A stretch of DNA of 46,679 bases from Tropicimonas marinistellae. GTDB lineage: Bacteria > Pseudomonadota > Alphaproteobacteria > Rhodobacterales > Rhodobacteraceae. A program made the position numbers and the translations under genes. The stretch's first letter is position 1. Every line of letters starts with the position of its first letter. Of the stretch, positions 17,252-26,259 are shown piece after piece. The notes below the pieces were generated by a model. It was not told the origin of the DNA. It made no database searches and worked only from the letters and a program-made list of their open reading frames with translations. The DNA lies in NCBI RefSeq assembly GCF_001509585.1, contig NZ_LNCI01000020.1, forward strand, positions 1 to 46,679, in the 5' to 3' direction.

Positions 17252-18585
17252 TGACCGACCTCTACCAGTCTCAGCGCGCGATGCGCCGGATGCGCAAACA
17301 GGCAATGGACCGCGGTGTCATTGCCATTCTCGACGTGGGTACCTCCAAGATTGCGTGCCTCGTGCTGCGCTTCGACGGTGCCGACAAGTTCGAGGGCACT
17401 GACGGTGTCGGATCGCTGGCCGGACAATCGAGCTTCCGTGTCATCGGAGCGGCGACCACACGCTCGCGCGGCGTGGCCTTTGGCGAGATCAGCGCGATGC
17501 AGGAGACTGAGCGGGCTATTCGTACCGCGGTGCAGGGCGCACAGAAAATGGCCGGTGTACGTGTCGACCACGTGATCGCTTGTTTCGCCGGTGCGCGGCC
17601 GCGCAGCTATGGGCTCGACGGACGTATTGATCTGGCCGACAGCATCGTCTCCGAGGATGACGTGGCCCGCGTGCTGGCCTGCTGCGATGTGCCCGACTAT
17701 GGGTCCGACCGGGAGATGCTGCACGCTCAGCCGGTGAACTTCGCCATTGACCACCGCACGGGCCTCTCCGACCCGCGCGGGCAGATGGGCAATGCGCTGG
17801 CGGTGGACATGCACATGCTCACGGTCGATGCACGGTCCGTGCAAAACCTGCTCTATTGCATCAAGCGCTGCGATCTGGAACTCGCGGGCCTTGCCTCCTC
17901 GGCATATGTCTCCGGGATATCGGCGCTCGTCGAGGACGAGCAGGAGTTGGGTTCTGCCTGCATCGATCTCGGTGGCGGCGCCACCGGCCTGTCGATCTTC
18001 ATAAAGAAACACATGATCTATGCCGACAGTGTGCGGATCGGTGGCGATCACATTACGCAGGATATTTCCAAGGGCTTGAAAGTGCCGTTGAACACGGCGG
18101 AGAGAATCAAGACCTTCTATGGCGGTGTCATGGCGACCGGCATGGATGACCGGGAGATGATCGAGATCGGCGGCGACACCGGTGACTGGGAACACGACCG
18201 GCGCACCGTCAGCCGTGCAGAATTGATCGGCATCATGCGCCCGCGCGTCGAAGAAATCCTGGAAGAGGTGCGGGTGCGTCTGGACGCCTCCGGCTTCGAG
18301 CACCTGCCGGCGCGCCAGATCGTACTCACCGGAGGCGCCAGCCAGATCCCGGGTCTCGATCTGTTGGCCAACAAGATCCTCGGACAGCAGGTGCGCCTTG
18401 GCCGTCCACTCCGGGTTCAGGGACTGCCGCAGGCGGCCACGGGCCCAGCCTTCTCTTCTGCCGTAGGGCTATGCCTGTTTGCCGCGCATCCGCAGGACGA
18501 GTGGTGGGACTTCGATATCCCCGCCGATCGTTACCCGGCACGGTCGCTGAAGCGGGCCGTGAAATGGTTCCGCGACAACTGGTAG
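17251..18585 (+). CDS. ftsA: Cell division protein FtsA
   Basis: FtsA is an actin-like ATPase that tethers FtsZ filaments to the inner membrane. The 444-residue protein has phosphate-1 AILDVGTSKIACLVLRF, the SHS2/1C domain with GEISAMQETERAI, phosphate-2 SACIDLGGGATGLSIF and the adenosine motif VLTGGASQIPGL. It ends in an amphipathic membrane-targeting helix (LKRAVKWFRDNW). It overlaps ftsQ by one base and is followed by 500 non-coding bases before ftsZ, so ftsZ can be expressed on its own. Confidence 0.96.
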   Translation: MTDLYQSQRAMRRMRKQAMDRGVIAILDVGTSKIACLVLRFDGADKFEGTDGVGSLAGQSSFRVIGAATTRSRGVAFGEISAMQETERAIRTAVQGAQKMAGVRVDHVIACFAGARPRSYGLDGRIDLADSIVSEDDVARVLACCDVPDYGSDREMLHAQPVNFAIDHRTGLSDPRGQMGNALAVDMHMLTVDARSVQNLLYCIKRCDLELAGLASSAYVSGISALVEDEQELGSACIDLGGGATGLSIFIKKHMIYADSVRIGGDHITQDISKGLKVPLNTAERIKTFYGGVMATGMDDREMIEIGGDTGDWEHDRRTVSRAELIGIMRPRVEEILEEVRVRLDASGFEHLPARQIVLTGGASQIPGLDLLANKILGQQVRLGRPLRVQGLPQAATGPAFSSAVGLCLFAAHPQDEWWDFDIPADRYPARSLKRAVKWFRDNW

Positions 18586-19085
18586 GGGGACGGTTCAAGC
18601 AACGGAGTTGCAGTTCGCGCCTGCGGCAATTGCGATGGCGCGGCAGCGAAGCGGATTTCAGGGTGGGCGCGCGGATATTCGACAGTAGAAACTGAATAGT
18701 TACACTGGATTTTCAGTCCGTTGATCTGTACGCTTTTTTCCACAACAACGCGTCGGCTTTGAACCCGACGCACGGCAGGCCGAGCAGCCGCCCCGAAACG
18801 AAAAAGATCGCCGCACGTTGCGGTTTGGGCACGCGCAGTCCCCTCGGGCTCCGCGGTCTTTGTGCGTGAGGGGGCGGCAACCACCATATGCAGCCATTTC
18901 AGGTAGATGCAGGTGGTAAGGCAAAAAAACTTTCCATATTTTGTGGCATTTTTGCACTTTTTTGATGACGCGCCGTAGTCGTCCGCGTATTGTCGTCCCA
19001 ATCAATTTGGAATCCCCGGGTTTGCCCCGGTCAGGACAGGCAGCAACCGCTCGGCAACGGGGCGGCATAACAAGGCGGAGAAAAG
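18586..19085 (+). promoter_or_regulatory. ftsZ upstream regulatory region
   Basis: This 500-base non-coding stretch becomes AT-rich at about 18915-18965 (runs of A and T such as GCAAAAAAACTTTCC), which is unusual in this GC-rich window and probably holds the main ftsZ promoter. It contains one DnaA-box match (18736-18744) and one GANTC methylation site (GAATC, 19010-19014). The ribosome site AAGGCGGAG (19073-19081) immediately precedes ftsZ. Confidence 0.5.
18736..18744 (+). promoter_or_regulatory. DnaA-box match upstream of ftsZ
   Basis: TTTTCCACA fits the DnaA consensus TTWTNCACA at every position. It is 342 bases before the ftsZ start. A chance match in 500 bases on two strands is a few per cent at even base composition and lower in GC-rich DNA. 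Confidence 0.4.
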
Positions 19086-20708
19086 ATGGCATTGAATCTC
19101 ACCATGCCCGAGCAGGAAGAGCTCAAGCCGCGCATCACCGTTTTCGGTGTGGGCGGCGCCGGCGGGAATGCGGTCAACAACATGATCGAGAAGAACCTGG
19201 AAGGTGTGGATTTCGTCACCGCCAACACCGATGCCCAGGCCCTGCAGCAAAGCAATGCTCCCGCGCGCGTTCAGATGGGTGTGAAGGTCACCGAGGGGCT
19301 CGGCGCCGGTGCACGCCCGACGGTCGGTGCCGCTGCCGCTGAGGAAACCATCGAGGAAATCGTCGATCACCTGGCTGGCGCACATATGTGTTTCATCACC
19401 GCCGGTATGGGTGGCGGCACTGGGACGGGGGCCGCGCCGATTATCGCACAGGCTGCACGCGAACTCGGTGTGTTGACAGTTGGTGTTGTCACGAAGCCGT
19501 TCCAGTTCGAAGGCGCCAAGCGGATGCGTCAGGCCGAAGAGGGCGTGGACGCACTCCAAAAGGTCGTGGACACGCTGATCATCATCCCGAACCAGAACCT
19601 TTTCCGGCTCGCCAACGAGAAGACGACCTTTACCGAGGCGTTTTCGCTGGCAGACGATGTCCTTTACCAGGGCGTCAAGGGCGTGACGGACCTGATGGTT
19701 CGTCCGGGCCTGATCAACCTCGACTTCGCCGACGTGCGGTCGGTCATGGACGAGATGGGCAAGGCGATGATGGGCACGGGCGAGAGCGAGGGCGAGGATC
19801 GTGCGATCCAGGCCGCCGAGGCCGCCATTGCCAACCCGCTGCTAGACGAGATCTCGCTCAAGGGCGCCAAGGGCGTTCTGATCAATATCACCGGTGGCTA
19901 CGACCTGACCCTGTTCGAACTCGACGAAGCTGCCAACCGGATCCGCGAAGAGGTCGACCCGGACGCCAATATCATCGTTGGCTCGACCCTCGATACGGCG
20001 ATGGATGGCCACATGCGCGTATCCGTCGTGGCGACGGGGATCGATGCCTCCGCCGTGGTCCAGGATATTCCGCGCCCGGCCCGCAAGCTGCGCGATCCGG
20101 TCATGCCCGACGCCGAGGCGGCACCTGCACAGGTGGAAATGGAGCCGGAGCAGGTCGCCGCACGTCGATCCGCGCCGGTCGAGGCCTCGCAGCCCGTCGA
20201 AGAACCCAACCTGTTCGCCAGTGACTATTCGGCAGGCAATGAAATCGATGACGATTTCGCCGAAGACGACCTGCCCCCGCCGGCATATCGTCAACCGGCT
20301 GCGGAATCCCTGCAGATGGTCGAAGCCGCCGAGGACGCTGGTGAGGAGGGCTATGTCCCGCCGCAACCGCGACGCCCCGGTACGCCAAGCCCGGAAGCGC
20401 TGCAGCGTCTGCAAGCCGCAGTTCGCAAGTCCGCGCCGGTGTCTCCCGAACCGCGGCGTGAAGCGGCACCGGAGGTCGAGGCAGCTTCCGTTGAAAAGCG
20501 GAGCTTCGGTATCAGCACGTTGATCCACCGCATGTCCGGGCACAACGAAACAGCCGAACGACCCGCCGCTCACAACCCGCGCCAGCAGCCTCCGCAGCTG
20601 CGCCAACAGACAGGCCGGCCAAGCCAGGCCTATGACGATGACCCTGAGATGGATCCCGAGCAGGAGCGCATTGAGATCCCCGCATTCTTGCGGCGTCAGG
20701 CAAACTGA
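19086..20708 (+). CDS. ftsZ: Cell division GTPase FtsZ
   Basis: FtsZ is the tubulin-like GTPase that forms the division ring and organises septal wall synthesis. The 540-residue protein has [13 protein letters not shown] at about 21-33, the tubulin signature [12 protein letters not shown] at 107-118, the T7 loop NLDFADV, and then a long, acidic, proline-rich variable linker (about residues 335-520) ending in the conserved partner-binding peptide [12 protein letters not shown]. The linker makes it much longer than the roughly 385-residue E. coli protein, as usual in alphaproteobacteria. A strong intrinsic terminator follows 30 bases after the stop. Confidence 0.97.
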   Translation: MALNLTMPEQEELKPRITVFGVGGAGGNAVNNMIEKNLEGVDFVTANTDAQALQQSNAPARVQMGVKVTEGLGAGARPTVGAAAAEETIEEIVDHLAGAHMCFITAGMGGGTGTGAAPIIAQAARELGVLTVGVVTKPFQFEGAKRMRQAEEGVDALQKVVDTLIIIPNQNLFRLANEKTTFTEAFSLADDVLYQGVKGVTDLMVRPGLINLDFADVRSVMDEMGKAMMGTGESEGEDRAIQAAEAAIANPLLDEISLKGAKGVLINITGGYDLTLFELDEAANRIREEVDPDANIIVGSTLDTAMDGHMRVSVVATGIDASAVVQDIPRPARKLRDPVMPDAEAAPAQVEMEPEQVAARRSAPVEASQPVEEPNLFASDYSAGNEIDDDFAEDDLPPPAYRQPAAESLQMVEAAEDAGEEGYVPPQPRRPGTPSPEALQRLQAAVRKSAPVSPEPRREAAPEVEAASVEKRSFGISTLIHRMSGHNETAERPAAHNPRQQPPQLRQQTGRPSQAYDDDPEMDPEQERIEIPAFLRRQAN

Positions 20709-20737
20709 TAAAAAACTATCCCTCGTTAACCTCCTAT

Positions 20738-20771
20738 GGGGTCGGCTTGTCCGACCCCTTTTTCTTTTGTT
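20738..20771 (+). terminator. Rho-independent terminator after ftsZ
   Basis: GGGGTCGG (20738-20745), a 5-base loop and CCGACCCC (20751-20758) form a perfect 8-bp stem followed by TTTTTCTTTTGTTTT. This is the clearest intrinsic terminator in the window and closes the dcw transcript. Confidence 0.93.
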
Positions 20772-20933
20772 TTAAGGCGATTAGAGCGTGATCTTCTTGC
20801 ATCGGCGGGCTTCCGCCTACACGGGATGGATGGATGTTTCACGCGGTTACAATGTTTGAGTTGAGGAAAATGCGACCCATTCGTATCTGCTGAGTTGCCG
20901 GCTGGCTGTGCCGGTTTGAAGAAAGCCATTCAG

Positions 20934-21854
20934 TTGCAGACGACTCTGAAGACCACCGCGACGCTCATCGGCGAAGGCCTCCATTCCGGACGGCCGGCGC
21001 GCATTGCAATTGCGCCTGCCCCTGCCGACAGCGGCATTGTATTCCGGCGGACCGACGCGGTTGCCGGGAGCCCGGTGGTTCCAGCCCGTTGGGATGCAAC
21101 GCAACACGTGCCGCTCTGCACCCGGCTGGTGAATGCCGATGGGGTCAGCATCTCCACGGTGGAACATGTCATGGCCGCGCTGGCCGGACTCGGTGTGCAT
21201 AACGCGCGTATCGACGTAAGCGGGCCGGAAGTGCCGATCCTTGACGGGAGCGCGGCGCCGTTCGTTCGCGCCGTGCTGAAAGCGGGCCTTGCCCGCCTGG
21301 ATGCGCCCCTCAAGGTGTTGCGGGTTCTGAAACCCGTCGAGGTCCGTGAAGGTGAGGCGGTGGCCCGGTTGTCTCCGTGCCCCGAGTTGCGTCTCGATTT
21401 CGAGATAGATTTCGACGATTCCGCAATCGGTCATCAACGTCGCGTGCTGAAAATGGGCAATGGCGCTTTCGTTCGTGAGCTTTGCGACAGCCGTACATTT
21501 TGCCGTCTGGCCGACGTGGAGTACATGCAAGCCAACGGTCTGGCGCTTGGCGGCACGATGGAAAATGCGGTGGTGGTCGACGGCGCGAACGTGTTGACGC
21601 CGGGTGGACTGCGCCATGCCGACGAGCCGGTGCGTCACAAGATGCTCGATGCCCTCGGTGACCTGGCGCTCGCGGGCGGGCCGATTCTCGGAGAATACAC
21701 GGGCATCCGTGCTGGTCACACGCTGACGAACAAGCTCTTGCGCGCGCTCTTCGCCACGCCTGGGGCCGCCGAGTGGACTGTATGCGCGCCCGATGTGCAG
21801 GCCCGGCTGCCTGGAACGGGCGTCGGAATGGGAGACCTTGCAGCGGTCGCCTGA
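20934..21854 (+). CDS. lpxC: UDP-3-O-acyl-N-acetylglucosamine deacetylase
   Basis: LpxC is the zinc-dependent enzyme of the first committed step of lipid A synthesis. The 306-residue product has GEGLHSGRPARI, the first zinc ligand in STVEHVMAALAGLG, the other ligands in HKMLDALGDLALAG (HKxxDxxGD) and the catalytic GIRAGHTLTNKLL. The start is uncertain: there is no ATG. The TTG at 20934 begins MQTTLKTTATLIGEG, which matches the family N-terminus; TTG at 20916 or 20895 would add 6 or 13 residues. A terminator separates it from ftsZ, so it has its own promoter, probably around the TACAAT at 20848-20853. Confidence 0.93.
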   Translation: MQTTLKTTATLIGEGLHSGRPARIAIAPAPADSGIVFRRTDAVAGSPVVPARWDATQHVPLCTRLVNADGVSISTVEHVMAALAGLGVHNARIDVSGPEVPILDGSAAPFVRAVLKAGLARLDAPLKVLRVLKPVEVREGEAVARLSPCPELRLDFEIDFDDSAIGHQRRVLKMGNGAFVRELCDSRTFCRLADVEYMQANGLALGGTMENAVVVDGANVLTPGGLRHADEPVRHKMLDALGDLALAGGPILGEYTGIRAGHTLTNKLLRALFATPGAAEWTVCAPDVQARLPGTGVGMGDLAAVA

Positions 21855-21987
21855 TCACAGTGACTTCCCAAGTCGCGGAAATCCGGCGCAGACCCGTTTT
21901 GTGCCGGATTTTTCTGTGCTAGACGATGGCAAATCGCAGGCTCTCGAAGGAGGCCTGGGGCAGAAAAAACGGCAAGGGTCTCAAGGC

Positions 21988-22839
21988 ATGGCGTCGCGTG
22001 GCATGACAATCCGGCTGGTGGGAGCTTTGGCGATTCTCGGTGCGCTCGCGGGGTGTGGCTCCGGTCCGGGCTTGAAAGCTAGCCGCGGCGTTCCGCTGGA
22101 GACTTTCACGGCCGAGGAAATCTACAAGCGTGCCGAGTATGACCTGAATAACGGCGATCCGGACGATGCGGCCGAACTATTCGGCGAGATCGAGCGTCTC
22201 TATCCCTATTCCGAATGGGCCAAGCGGGCGTTGATCATGCAGGCCTTTTCCTATCACACGGATCGTGACTACGAGAATTCTCGCAGTTCCGCGCAGCGAT
22301 ATATCGACTTCTATCCGGCCGACGAGGATGCGGCCTATGCCCAATACCTTCTGGCACTGAGCTACTATGATCAGATCGACGAAGTGGGCCGCGACCAGGG
22401 GCTGACCTTTCAGGCGTTGCAAGCGCTGCGCGACGTGATCGAGCTTTACCCCGACAGCGAATACGCCCGTTCGGCAATTCTGAAATTCGACCTCGCCTTC
22501 GACCACCTCGCCGCGAAGGAGATGGAGATCGGTCGCTACTATCTGAAGCGGCAACACTACACGGCTGCGATCAACCGGTTCCGGGTGGTTGTAGAGGAGT
22601 TCCAGACAACGTCGCACACGGCCGAGGCGCTGCACCGGTTGGTCGAGGCCTATCTCTCGCTTGGTCTGGTCGACGAGGCGCAGACGGCTGGCGCGATTCT
22701 CGGACATAACTTCCGTTCGACCATCTGGTACCAGGACAGCTACCAACTTCTTGTCCAGCAGGGGCTCACGGCCCAGGCCAAGGGTGATAGCTGGCTCAAC
22801 CAGGTTTACCGCCAGATGGTCAAGGGCCAGTGGCTCTGA
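21988..22839 (+). CDS. bamD: Outer membrane protein assembly lipoprotein BamD
   Basis: BamD is the essential lipoprotein of the BAM complex that inserts beta-barrels into the outer membrane. The 283-residue protein has a lipoprotein signal (MTIRLVGALAILGALAGCGS, lipobox LAGC) and then tetratricopeptide repeats beginning TFTAEEIYKRAEYDLNNGDPDDAAELF. It keeps the hallmark YPYSEWAKRA and the later EIGRYYLKRQHYTAAINRF. The ATG at 21988 was preferred over the one at 22003 because AAGGG lies 9 bases before it. The gene stands 133 bases after lpxC. Confidence 0.93.
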   Translation: MASRGMTIRLVGALAILGALAGCGSGPGLKASRGVPLETFTAEEIYKRAEYDLNNGDPDDAAELFGEIERLYPYSEWAKRALIMQAFSYHTDRDYENSRSSAQRYIDFYPADEDAAYAQYLLALSYYDQIDEVGRDQGLTFQALQALRDVIELYPDSEYARSAILKFDLAFDHLAAKEMEIGRYYLKRQHYTAAINRFRVVVEEFQTTSHTAEALHRLVEAYLSLGLVDEAQTAGAILGHNFRSTIWYQDSYQLLVQQGLTAQAKGDSWLNQVYRQMVKGQWL

Positions 22840-22979
22840 TCTTCGGTCGGGCGCGGGGCGGCACAAGTCGTCTTCAACCGACCCAGATCCGCGTGGATCG
22901 CGAGCGATGGCAGCGACCACGCTGGCGTTCAGGCCGGGGACTGCCGTAGAACGGCTTCGGGGCGATGTGAGGTGGGACG

Positions 22980-24629
22980 ATGCTGCGCGGGCTAGACATC
23001 CGTGACATGCTGATCATCGACCGGCTGGAACTCGAGTTTCAGCCGGGTTTGAACGTGCTGACTGGCGAGACCGGGGCCGGAAAGTCGATCTTGCTGGATT
23101 CGCTCGGCTTTGTGCTCGGCTGGCGGGGCCGGGCGGAACTGGTTCGGACCGGCGCGGATCAGGGCGAGGTGACGGCGTGGTTCGATCTGCCGGAGGGACA
23201 CCCCGGTCGTGACGTGCTGCGTGAAGCCGGTCTTCCGGAAGATGATGAGTTGATCCTGCGGCGTGTGAACACCGCCGACGGACGGAAAACGGCCTGGATC
23301 AATGACCGCCGGACATCGGGAGAGGTTTTGCGGCAACTCTCCGCGACATTGGTGGAACTCCACGGTCAACACGATGACCGAGGGCTGCTCAACACGCGCG
23401 GTCACCGGGCGCTGCTGGACGAATTTGCCGGCGCGGCACCGGCGCTGGTGCAGGTGCGCAGTGCCTGGGACCAGCGCAATGCGGCGAAAGCTGCATTGGA
23501 AAGCGCCGAGGCACGGATAGCCAGTTTGAGGGAGGAAGAGGAATTCCTTCGGCACGCGGTTCAGGAGCTCGATACCCTTGCGCCGGAACCGGGAGAGGAA
23601 GCCGAGTTGGATTCTCGTCGTCGCCTGATGCAGGCGGCGGAGCGGATCGGGGAGGATATCGCGCGCGCACATGCAGCTGTGTCGGGCGAGGGAGCCGAGG
23701 GGAGTATCGCCGATGCGATCCGGTGGCTCGACGGGGCAGCGGCACAAGTTGAAGGGCAACTCGATGCAGCCACGGACGCACTTGCCCGCGCGATGGAAGC
23801 CCTGGGCGAAGCGGAGCAGGGGATTGCGGCTTGCCTGGAAGGTCTCGCTTTCGATCCGGCAGAACTGGAGCATGTGGCTGACCGTCTCTTCGCCATTCGA
23901 GAAATGGCGCGGAAGTACAAGGTTCTGCCTGATGAGTTGGCGGAGAAGGCCGAGGAGTTCCGGGAGAACCTGTCCGCGCTCGATGCGGGCGTCGGGGACA
24001 TTGCCGGGCTTGCGGCCGCACTGAGAGACGCCGAGACCGCCCACGCCGCCGCCTGTGACCGCCTGACGGCGCAACGCCGTGATGCCGCCGCCCGGCTCGA
24101 TGCGGCCATGGCAAGGGAACTGGCGCCGCTAAAAATGGAACGTGCGGTATTCACGACCGAGGTGAGCGCCGCCGATCCGGGCCCGGGAGGACAGGACGGG
24201 GTTCAGTTTACGGTTGCGACCAACCCCGGGGCACCGGCGGGCCAGTTGAACCGCATCGCTTCGGGGGGCGAGCTGTCTCGCTTCCTGCTCGCACTCAAGG
24301 TGTGCCTGTTGGGAGAGGCGCACGGGCTGACCATGATCTTCGACGAAATAGATCGCGGCGTGGGTGGCGCCACCGCGGATGCCGTCGGCCGGCGCCTGGC
24401 TACATTGGCCGCACGAGCGCAGATATTGGTTGTCACGCATTCGCCTCAGGTGGCAGCCCTTGGCGGGCACCACTGGCGGGTCGAAAAAAGGGTGTCGGAC
24501 AGCGTCACGCTCTCCACCGTTACGCCGCTCGGTTCGGAAGCGCGGGTCGACGAACTGGCCCGAATGCTGTCGGGAGATACCGTTACCGACGAGGCCCGGG
24601 CGGCGGCGAGGGCATTGCTCAACCATTGA
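22980..24629 (+). CDS. recN: DNA repair protein RecN
   Basis: RecN is an SMC-like ATPase that holds broken DNA ends during double-strand break repair. The 549-residue protein has the N-terminal Walker A in LNVLTGETGAGKSILLDSLGFVLG, coiled-coil arms in the middle (about 150-365, rich in A, E and R), the signature RIASGGELSRFLLALKV, Walker B TMIFDEIDRGVGGATADAVG and the H-loop VVTHSPQVAALG. The ATG at 22980 has AGGTGG upstream. It lies 140 bases after bamD; the bamD-recN order is common in alphaproteobacteria. Confidence 0.96.
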   Translation: MLRGLDIRDMLIIDRLELEFQPGLNVLTGETGAGKSILLDSLGFVLGWRGRAELVRTGADQGEVTAWFDLPEGHPGRDVLREAGLPEDDELILRRVNTADGRKTAWINDRRTSGEVLRQLSATLVELHGQHDDRGLLNTRGHRALLDEFAGAAPALVQVRSAWDQRNAAKAALESAEARIASLREEEEFLRHAVQELDTLAPEPGEEAELDSRRRLMQAAERIGEDIARAHAAVSGEGAEGSIADAIRWLDGAAAQVEGQLDAATDALARAMEALGEAEQGIAACLEGLAFDPAELEHVADRLFAIREMARKYKVLPDELAEKAEEFRENLSALDAGVGDIAGLAAALRDAETAHAAACDRLTAQRRDAAARLDAAMARELAPLKMERAVFTTEVSAADPGPGGQDGVQFTVATNPGAPAGQLNRIASGGELSRFLLALKVCLLGEAHGLTMIFDEIDRGVGGATADAVGRRLATLAARAQILVVTHSPQVAALGGHHWRVEKRVSDSVTLSTVTPLGSEARVDELARMLSGDTVTDEARAAARALLNH

Positions 24630-24644
24630 CCTCGCGGGAGCGAC

Positions 24645-25412
24645 ATGCGACGCGAATCCACGATTGCAAACAGGGATCCGCTCTTGAACGACGACGCGAA
24701 GCAGAAACTGCCATTCCTGATGGCGCCTGAAGGGGGCTACGTGTTCGTCGTCACCTACGGGCGTTCCGGATCGACTCTTCTTCAGAACCTTCTGAACGGC
24801 ATACACGGCTATTGCATTCGCGGCGAGAACAACGAGGTTGCTCTGCATCTCGGGAGTGCCTGGTGCGCGATGAAGGATTTTGCGCCAATGAGGGGCGTGC
24901 GCGGAAAGGGAGACCCGACCGAACCGTCACATCCATGGTACGGTGCAGAACTCACGGACCCCAATACGTTCGGTCGCGTTCTTGCAGATGCCTTCGTGCG
25001 CGAGATCCTGAAGCTCCCTCCGGGAACGCGCGTGGGCGGCTTCAAGGAGATCCGCTACCTCACGCCGAGGCGGGAGTTCATTCAGCAGATGCGCTTTCTG
25101 AAAACCGTCTTCCCAAATCCGCGCTTCGTCTTCAACACCCGCGACCACGAAGCCGTCGCCCGTTCCGGCTGGTGGTCCGAATGCGACCCGGCCGAAGTCA
25201 AAGAAACCCTGGCAAGAGCAGAGGACAACTGGGACATATTCATCGCCAATAACCCCGCGTGCTGTCTGAAGTTGCATTACGACGATTACATCGCGCATCC
25301 TGAGGCATTCGATGCGCTCTTCGATTTCCTGGGGGAAGACCGGGACCCAGCCCTCGTGGCACGCGTCCTGGGCACACGGTTGAATCATCTGAAGACCACG
25401 TCGACTACCTAG
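24645..25412 (+). CDS. PAPS-dependent sulfotransferase-like protein
   Basis: The 255-residue product carries the 5'-phosphosulfate-binding loop YGRSGSTLLQNLL after a beta strand (GGYVFVVT) and a 3'-phosphate segment in PNPRFVFNTRDHEAVARSGWW, the pattern of cytoplasmic-type sulfotransferases that move sulfate from PAPS to a sugar, lipid or small molecule. KLHYDDYIAHPEAFDALFDFLGE matches the usual C-terminal helix. The start at 24645 follows GGGAG; an ATG at 24720 would lose 25 non-conserved residues. It sits 15 bases after recN. A second, different sulfotransferase gene follows. Acceptor unknown. Confidence 0.8.
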   Translation: MRRESTIANRDPLLNDDAKQKLPFLMAPEGGYVFVVTYGRSGSTLLQNLLNGIHGYCIRGENNEVALHLGSAWCAMKDFAPMRGVRGKGDPTEPSHPWYGAELTDPNTFGRVLADAFVREILKLPPGTRVGGFKEIRYLTPRREFIQQMRFLKTVFPNPRFVFNTRDHEAVARSGWWSECDPAEVKETLARAEDNWDIFIANNPACCLKLHYDDYIAHPEAFDALFDFLGEDRDPALVARVLGTRLNHLKTTSTT

Positions 25413-25584
25413 CGCGGGGATCACCAACCGGATCGTGATGTGCGTTCGGTGGGGATTGCCAGTGCAGGTGCCTAGGGCGTGTCTACCGCGGCACAGTGAC
25501 TCCTGTCGGAAAGCGCGGCGCTCTTGGCATTGCGTCTGCCGCTTGGCCCGTGCAATGAGAATTCGAAGTCCACCAGGAGGCAGG

Positions 25585-26253
25585 ATGCAGATCGGAATTC
25601 GCAAACGGTTCGTCTTCGTGGCCAATACCAAGGCGGCCTCGACCTCGATCGAATTCGCGCTGGCGCCTCATGCCGAAATCCAGCGGAGCGGCACGCCGAA
25701 ACGCAAACACGTTTGGATGCGGGACGCCCTGCGGATCTATGACTTCGTTTTCTCTCAGGAGAAGTTCTCCCCCGGGACTTTTTTCCGCTTCGCGGTGATG
25801 CGGGAGCCATCGGACTGGATCGCTTCGTGGTATCGATATCGCTGCGGCAACGGAAAAATCGAGGCAAAGCTCCCGGCTGAGATTACTTTCGATGAGTTCT
25901 GGCGGAAGAACGACTGGAACATAACCCGTGCCGATGGGCGCCCAAACCTGCAGCGCGACCTGTTCTGCCGGCCCGACGGCGAGATGCTGATCGACTACAT
26001 CATACCCTACGAAACGCTCGATACCGAGTTCGCCCGGATCTGCGAAGGGCTGGGCGTCAAGGCGGCGCTGCCGAAATTGAACCGCAGCGCGATCACCGCG
26101 AGCGAGCGGGAAATACCGCGCGAACTCAGGGACGAGGTTCGGGCGCATCTGCAGCCGGACTACGAGATCTACGAGCGGCTGGAAAGCTTCAACGAGGCCG
26201 GGTGGGCGCGGCTGGAACAAACGCGCCGGTGGGCCGAGGACGGGCCGGTTTAA
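25585..26253 (+). CDS. Sulfotransferase family 2-like protein
   Basis: The 222-residue product begins MQIGIRKRFVFVANTKAASTSIEFAL, where NTKAASTS is the PAPS 5'-binding loop of the Sulfotransfer_2 type, and has a 3'-binding segment FRFAVMREPSDWIASWYRYR. LNRSAITASEREIP and the tail LQPDYEIYERLE are typical of the group, which includes carbohydrate sulfotransferases. The start at 25585 has a strong AGGAGG; the frame extends upstream to 25435 but with arginine/cysteine-rich noise. It is not closely similar to the preceding sulfotransferase. It converges on the dehydrogenase gene with 6 bases between. Confidence 0.78.
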   Translation: MQIGIRKRFVFVANTKAASTSIEFALAPHAEIQRSGTPKRKHVWMRDALRIYDFVFSQEKFSPGTFFRFAVMREPSDWIASWYRYRCGNGKIEAKLPAEITFDEFWRKNDWNITRADGRPNLQRDLFCRPDGEMLIDYIIPYETLDTEFARICEGLGVKAALPKLNRSAITASEREIPRELRDEVRAHLQPDYEIYERLESFNEAGWARLEQTRRWAEDGPV

Positions 26254-26259
26254 CGCGGT

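Noticed and set aside
22885-22898. GATCC-GCGT-GGATC hairpin before recN as a terminator
   Set aside because: The stem is only 5 bp and no T run follows.
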